From NCBI GenBank assembly GCA_031266155.1, contig JAISBO010000088.1, positions 1-9,935 of the forward strand: a stretch of 9,935 bases of DNA. The letters are read 5' to 3'. Position numbers and translations under genes: made by a program. Shown piece after piece: positions 5,785 through 9,935 of the stretch (its first letter is position 1; each line of letters starts with the position of its first letter). A model generated the notes under the pieces. The model worked only from the letters and a program-made list of their open reading frames with translations, had not been told where the DNA came from and ran no database searches. Source of the stretch: Puniceicoccales bacterium (GTDB lineage Bacteria > Verrucomicrobiota > Verrucomicrobiia > Opitutales > JAIRKQ01).

Positions 5785-8700
5785 ATGGAATCTGTACATC
5801 TTGAGGCAAGTTTGCCCGCTTTAAGGCAGCAAGCAACAACAAATGTTTTCCAGGGAAGAGCCTTGGCTTTTGTTAGAGCAATAGCGTATATTGAGGGGCA
5901 TGGGTCAATATTATTCCCTGATACCGAATTGAATGAACGTTTAGCGGAAATAGAGGGTATCCTAAAGGGAATGCCAGATCTGAATCAAATAAATGGTTTC
6001 GTAGAAGAACTCGTTAAATTTATTTCAAGATTACCAGCGAATATTTTCCCACTTGAGATGCAAGGAAGCTTTTTAAAGGCAATGCGTGACTTGTTGGATA
6101 CTAGTACCGATAGTTTAGAAGAACAAAAAAAATTACATCTTCGATTTCTGCTTGCGGCAGCGAGGGGAATACAGGACCCAAATGCTATGTTAGAAGCTAT
6201 TTCCGACCTAATGCAGCAACCACAAGATTCGTTGCCACAGTTACTAAATAATCCTGAATCAGCTGAAGTGCTAGCAGCCCTATTGGCAGATTTTAGTGAA
6301 CATATCGAACAATTACCTTTGGGTACAGATGTAAGTGCTGCCATTCCATGGATGCAAATGCTGTGTGAGAGTATAACGGAGCCTTCAGCGAGGGCGATAT
6401 TGATACCCGAGATATTTCATGTTCTATGTGCCTTTATGAAAACAGAACCACAGGCCACTAGTCTTGTTTTTGCACTCTTGGAGCAAATTTCACAACAGTT
6501 ACGAACGGATGGGGAAACCGCTAGGGAGGTAGCGGCCATGCTGAGGTATTTTAGTGAATATGTCGAGCAATTGCCTTCAGATGCATGTAAGCCATTCGTC
6601 GGGCTGGTAAAGCCTTTTATAGATAATATTGGTAATTCACCAGATGCACGCCTGACGCAAGAGATATTTCATGTTCTATGTGCCTTTATGAAAACAGAAC
6701 CACAGGCCACTAGTCTTGTTTTTGCACTCTTGGAGCAAATTTTACAACAGTCACAAACGGATGAGGAAACTGCTAGAGCATTGCCGGCCATTCTGGGATA
6801 TTTTAGTGAATATATCGAGCAATTGCCAGGGGATTACCAGGCGCTCATTGATCCACTGCTAAGATTGTTTGATCCAACACATGAGGAGCTTGCGCTTGAA
6901 GTATTATACGTTGTACTGCGATTGGAAATGAAGGGTGTAAATTACTCGCATGTATTTGATGTTATGCGAAGTTTACTCTCTATGTTGGAAAACGGACTAG
7001 CATCTGAAAATTATTACGTAGTGGCATATATCCTAAGGGATTTCAGTGCTTGTGTCGAGCAATCGCCTCCAAATGCATATGATCTATTAATCGAGCAAAT
7101 GAAAATATTGTTTGTTCAATTACTTGGACAAAACCAACTCGACCTAACCCTTATTTACGAGGTATTTCATGTTTTCTATGCTTTGGCGAAAGCAGGGAAT
7201 CCTGAAGTTTTCGGGGAAGCTTTAAATTTAATCTTTGGTCTACCAAGATCTGACCATAGTTCGTTAATGGTATTAGCCCTAGCTGATAACGAGCGAGCTG
7301 AAGAAGTGTTGGTAACCATACAAAACATGCTAGAATGTCTCGATGAGTACAGTTCTTCTCCCAAATTACTAGCGAAAGTATTCTTGGAAGCCACGGAAGC
7401 GTTGACTGTGCAGATGGTTACATTATTTGAACAATTACCTCCCAATTTGTTTCTAGAGAGAAAGAGCATTGTTGAGAGTGCATTTGCTATTTGGAACAAA
7501 TTAATAATAAAGGATATCCCATACAAAGAGCAGATATTAGGTTATGCGATTGATTATGCACACGCAAAAGGTATGTATTATTTTTCTCCCAGATGGGATA
7601 TTTGGTGGCGTATTCTCAATGGCGATGTAGTTCTCAATGCAAACCAGAACCCAGAAGTTCTTAGCGCTTTGGCAAAGACATATCTAGCGCTGGTAAAACC
7701 GGAACTTGTAGGATACGTACGAGAATGTACAACACTGCCTACCCGATTACCACAAGGAGCATGCGACGCATGTTTAGAAGTTTTTACTGCATGCTCGCAA
7801 AAAATAATAATAGTTGCAGAGATGCAACAAAGAAATCAAGAAGGCAATCCCATGGAGACAAGACTGAAGTCATACCGCAATAGGGTACAAAAACAATACA
7901 AAAGTATTGCTGGAGATGTTTTTGCCTTGGCTTATTTGGGCTATGATGAATTAGGCAACCGCGATACAGGGTGGCAGCGTCATTCCATGCAGACTCGAAG
8001 AGAATCACTGGAACCAATGCCTCATGACGAGCGACTTACCACCATAGGTATTGGGGCAAAAAGAAAAGACTTGACAGAATTATCACCTGAGGATAGGCTC
8101 CTATGCATTCAAAAAGTGAGGCTAGAGGGTATACCGGATAGTGTCGTTGTTATTGCAATGGGTGAGTTTTTTACGCCTGATATGGCTGATACCTTAAATC
8201 TTGATAGCGATGCGAAAATAATACTTGGAGCTTTGGAAATTAATAGGAAAAATATGGAAACAGGATTAAAAAATATAAGTGATGTGCAATCACATTCAGT
8301 GTTGGCGGATGTTATATCCAATGGCAGTGTTGTTCCTCCTCCTGGTACTTATAAAATACAGCATGAAAAGTTTTCTGCAATGAGAGAATTGAAGCACCAA
8401 TGGCAGCATGAAATTGATCTGCAGACAATAGGCCAATTGCAAGCACAACGTGAGACTGATCTGCAGACAATGGGCCAGTTGCAAGCACAACGTGAGGCTG
8501 ATCTGCAGACAATGGGCCAGTTGCAAGCACAACTGGACGCTATCGAAGGAGCACTAACAAGTGCGAATAGTTCCGGGGAGATGCTGCAGGCCTTTGGGTT
8601 AGAAGGGGCAGAAGAGTCCCAATATGGCGAATTTGTTGAAAATCTTTCCTATGCGGCGCTTGGACAGATTATAGATAGAGCCTGTGAAATAGGAAGGAAG

Positions 8701-8808
8701 GAACAAGATGCGGCGACAGATACCCTCAGAAAACTTGGAGTGTTATTTAAATGTGCCCTAACCCGCCGAAACCAAATAGAGTCGGAAAGTATGAGTTTTT
8801 TTGGCTAA
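5785..8808 (+). CDS. Large alpha-helical repeat protein with coiled-coil tail, possible effector
   Basis: This intact 1007-aa protein is the longest gene in the window and I do not recognise a named family. Residues ~80-550 form long, divergent helical repeats marked by FSEYIEQLP-like signatures near residues 170, 256, 340 and 420, with weaker ones near 84 and 547. The 80-86-residue period suggests an alpha-solenoid related in architecture to HEAT/ARM repeats, which usually bind proteins. Residues ~560-870 are a non-repetitive, probably folded domain (RWDIWWRILNGDVV; LPQGACDACLEVF). Residues 878-919 are three 14-residue heptad-type repeats (DLQTMGQLQAQREA), a coiled coil, followed by a helical C-terminus. 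There is no signal peptide, membrane segment or catalytic motif. The ATG at 5785 has no Shine-Dalgarno sequence but lies 8 nt after TATGAT. The eukaryote-like architecture and nearby kinase and protease suggest a secreted scaffold or effector. A surface or cytoskeletal protein is also possible. Confidence 0.85.
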   Translation: MESVHLEASLPALRQQATTNVFQGRALAFVRAIAYIEGHGSILFPDTELNERLAEIEGILKGMPDLNQINGFVEELVKFISRLPANIFPLEMQGSFLKAMRDLLDTSTDSLEEQKKLHLRFLLAAARGIQDPNAMLEAISDLMQQPQDSLPQLLNNPESAEVLAALLADFSEHIEQLPLGTDVSAAIPWMQMLCESITEPSARAILIPEIFHVLCAFMKTEPQATSLVFALLEQISQQLRTDGETAREVAAMLRYFSEYVEQLPSDACKPFVGLVKPFIDNIGNSPDARLTQEIFHVLCAFMKTEPQATSLVFALLEQILQQSQTDEETARALPAILGYFSEYIEQLPGDYQALIDPLLRLFDPTHEELALEVLYVVLRLEMKGVNYSHVFDVMRSLLSMLENGLASENYYVVAYILRDFSACVEQSPPNAYDLLIEQMKILFVQLLGQNQLDLTLIYEVFHVFYALAKAGNPEVFGEALNLIFGLPRSDHSSLMVLALADNERAEEVLVTIQNMLECLDEYSSSPKLLAKVFLEATEALTVQMVTLFEQLPPNLFLERKSIVESAFAIWNKLIIKDIPYKEQILGYAIDYAHAKGMYYFSPRWDIWWRILNGDVVLNANQNPEVLSALAKTYLALVKPELVGYVRECTTLPTRLPQGACDACLEVFTACSQKIIIVAEMQQRNQEGNPMETRLKSYRNRVQKQYKSIAGDVFALAYLGYDELGNRDTGWQRHSMQTRRESLEPMPHDERLTTIGIGAKRKDLTELSPEDRLLCIQKVRLEGIPDSVVVIAMGEFFTPDMADTLNLDSDAKIILGALEINRKNMETGLKNISDVQSHSVLADVISNGSVVPPPGTYKIQHEKFSAMRELKHQWQHEIDLQTIGQLQAQRETDLQTMGQLQAQREADLQTMGQLQAQLDAIEGALTSANSSGEMLQAFGLEGAEESQYGEFVENLSYAALGQIIDRACEIGRKEQDAATDTLRKLGVLFKCALTRRNQIESESMSFFG
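6409..6742 (+). repeat. Internal duplication with 252-bp period in the solenoid gene
   Basis: Positions 6409-6490 and 6661-6742 are identical over 82 bp, including third codon positions, and both encode EIFHVLCAFMKTEPQATSLV plus FALLEQI. Similarity continues beyond at the protein level. The 84-residue period matches the solenoid repeat. Identity at silent sites means recent duplication or gene conversion. Confidence 0.85.
8416..8541 (+). repeat. Three tandem 42-bp units encoding a coiled coil
   Basis: Units at 8416-8457, 8458-8499 and 8500-8541 are nearly identical and each encodes DLQTMGQLQAQREA or a close variant. Fourteen residues are two heptads, so copy number can change without breaking the coiled-coil register. 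Confidence 0.9.
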
Positions 8809-8819
8809 TAAATGAGTGC

Positions 8820-8851
8820 TAAGTCTTTTACTTAACATGAAGAAGATGTTA
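8820..8851. terminator. Weak hairpins after the solenoid gene
   Basis: Two overlapping small hairpins follow the stop codon: TAAGT-CTTTT-ACTTA (8820-8834) and TAACAT-GAAGAAG-ATGTTA (8833-8851). Neither is GC-rich or followed by a T-tract, so a Rho-independent terminator is only a weak possibility. The rest of the convergent spacer up to 8999 shows nothing recognisable. Confidence 0.25.
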
Positions 8852-8999
8852 TAGGGATTTCCACTTCCAAGAGTAAGAAGGCAGGTTTTCCTAATGAGAT
8901 GGAGTTTAGGGGAATAGGGATTGAGGTTTGAGAGGTGAGTCTTTATATTCCATAGAAGAGCTAATTTCTCTGTGTTAAATGTAAAAAGTTTAGAGTATA

Positions 9000-9806
9000 T
9001 TAAACCAGAGGACCATTCAAACTTCTATAAAGGTCCATGATGTCATCGTCGAATGACTTTCTGAGTGCCAAACCGGCAAATACTTCTGCAACAAACTCGC
9101 ATCCGCAGGAATCCGATGTGGCATAGAAGGATACGGTATTTGTTACTTTGCGATGTAGTTTCGTTGGTGTGTTATCTTTGCTCCAGCATGCACCGTGAAA
9201 AATGTCGTAACCCTTGCGAAAATCTATGCCGTTAATGTTGTGGTAGAAATGTCCCAATTCGTGGTAGATCACCCCAGCAGGACTACTGTCGACGAATTGT
9301 TGTGCCCTTTCTGGAGGTTCAAGCCCCAGGGCTCCCACCAGATTATGTTCAAACAGGATGGGGGAATTGATAGCATCAACTCCTGCCAATGGTATGTGCA
9401 GCCCAAAGGCTCTCCCCGTTCCCAAAACCTCCCCCGGAGAAAAAGCATCGATGTTGCGAAACAGAAATACTCTTGGAGGCAAAGGCTTGCCATGTTCCTT
9501 CATCCTGCCAAACGTTTCCATAATAATTTCTGCCAATTCCATGTTGTCTGCAAATGTTACCTGAACACCGAGCTCCCGCATGGAGCGTTCGATTGCAAGC
9601 ACTCTCGAATTTCTCGATGCCCGAAGTACCAGTTCAACACCAGCCATCTCGAATAAAATGCCATCCAGGAGGGCTTTCAATAGTGGATCAATGTAAACAT
9701 TCCCAAGAACTACTCGCTCTGTCTGAAAACTTTTTTTATCCCTAAGTCTTTTGGCCAACAGATAGAGAACCATTGATTCCACGCCCCCTATCATCTGGAA
9801 AAGCAA
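9000..9806 (-). CDS. Zincin metalloprotease-like protein (HExxH), possible toxin or effector
   Basis: This is a frame of up to 268 aa. The zinc site is YHELGHFYHN, with HELGH at residues 182-186. About 55 residues later comes SFYATSDSCGCEFVAEVFAG, where E237 or E241 is the likely third ligand. HExxH with a downstream Glu in an EFxAExFA context is typical of gluzincin-type, toxin-like proteases found as domains in secreted toxins, effectors and phage-associated proteins. The ending DIMDLYRSLNGP also fits that group. The N-terminal ~170 residues are alpha/beta without a recognised domain. No signal peptide or membrane segment is seen, so the protein is cytosolic or exported by a specialised system. 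Start choice is uncertain: TTG at 9804-9806 (listed), ATG at 9792-9794, or ATG at 9771-9773, which has GGA just upstream. The upstream frame closes at a TAG near 9819-9821. It may be a free-standing catalytic domain. Confidence 0.75.
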   Translation of the reverse strand: MLFQMIGGVESMVLYLLAKRLRDKKSFQTERVVLGNVYIDPLLKALLDGILFEMAGVELVLRASRNSRVLAIERSMRELGVQVTFADNMELAEIIMETFGRMKEHGKPLPPRVFLFRNIDAFSPGEVLGTGRAFGLHIPLAGVDAINSPILFEHNLVGALGLEPPERAQQFVDSSPAGVIYHELGHFYHNINGIDFRKGYDIFHGACWSKDNTPTKLHRKVTNTVSFYATSDSCGCEFVAEVFAGLALRKSFDDDIMDLYRSLNGPLV

Positions 9807-9861
9807 ATCCGGATAGTACTACAAAAAGATAGTTGACTAATTTTTCCCAACAGCCTTCCTT

Positions 9862-9865
9862 AGGA
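9862..9865 (+). promoter_or_regulatory. Ribosome binding site of the right-edge gene
   Basis: AGGA lies 6 nt before the ATG at 9872 and is a good Shine-Dalgarno sequence. It is the main support for the partial gene that follows. Confidence 0.4.
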
Positions 9866-9871
9866 AAAGTT

Positions 9872-9935
9872 ATGACACGGGTAGGACATTATAGGATACA
9901 CAAGGTTGGCGATGAAACCTATGGGGCTTATGTGC
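9872..9935 (+). CDS. Start of unidentified protein, truncated by window edge
   Basis: The frame opens with MTRVGHYRIHKVGDETYGAY and stays open to the edge (21 codons). It has a well-spaced Shine-Dalgarno sequence and is divergent from the metalloprotease gene, with about 65 bp between the starts. The visible part is too short to assign a family. Confidence 0.45.
   Translation, partial: MTRVGHYRIHKVGDETYGAYV

Noticed and set aside
8296..8532. Minus-strand frames with repeated LATGPLSADQ-type units
   Set aside because: They are the antisense of the 42-bp coiled-coil repeat. The plus frame is part of an intact 1007-codon gene.
9195..9656. Plus-strand 153-aa frame
   Set aside because: It is antisense to the metalloprotease gene, whose HELGH motif and third-ligand region support the minus strand.
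1..9935. CRISPR arrays, tRNA or rRNA genes, and insertion sequences with terminal repeats
   Set aside because: No regularly spaced identical repeats with unique spacers, no tRNA cloverleaf and no transposase motif were seen.

Overview
The window is bacterial DNA of moderate to low GC content. It combines a plasmid-like or phage-like replication module with large genes that resemble eukaryotic or effector proteins and have no obvious housekeeping role. A PI3/PI4-kinase-like gene, a long alpha-solenoid with a coiled-coil tail and a soluble zincin metalloprotease lying close together suggest an accessory region of a host-associated or intracellular bacterium. Chlamydiota, Legionellales-like Gammaproteobacteria and Verrucomicrobiota are all possible. 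No marker gene in the window fixes the phylum.

Layout from left to right. Positions 1-126 (minus strand) hold the start of an unidentified gene that runs off the edge, with a good extended -10 promoter at 134-142. A doubtful minus-strand ORF lies at 156-656. Positions 657-1630 are about 1 kb without a convincing gene but dense in repeats: 10-bp phased TTTCGG boxes, hairpins, copies of CCATGGAC, two overlapping AT palindromes and an array of nine roughly 5-bp units. Then comes a minus-strand pair: a kinase-like gene (2243-3984, broken by one frameshift) followed by an unknown 193-aa gene (1631-2212). Positions 4080-4300 hold two strong stem-loops built from one repeated GGAAACTTTT box. Next is a RepA-like AAA_25 helicase gene (4339-5458, also broken by one frameshift), preceded by a short ORF (5505-5708). 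Facing away from it is a 1007-aa helical-repeat protein (5785-8808, plus strand). A convergent minus-strand zincin metalloprotease lies at 9000-9806, and a plus-strand gene begins at 9872 and leaves the window.

How the parts may work together. The helicase, the stem-loops beside it and perhaps the repeat-rich 657-1630 segment look like remains of a replicon or integrated element. The kinase-like, solenoid and zincin genes look like cargo, possibly secreted effectors. The kinase and solenoid genes both contain recent internal duplications, as expected for fast-evolving host-interaction proteins. Two one-base frameshifts, one in the helicase and one in the kinase, suggest decay of the element or sequencing errors. 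Both are precisely localised. Two minus-strand genes have a -10 box exactly 7 nt before an ATG and no Shine-Dalgarno sequence, which suggests leaderless mRNAs. The functional assignments rest on motifs read by eye. No database search was possible.
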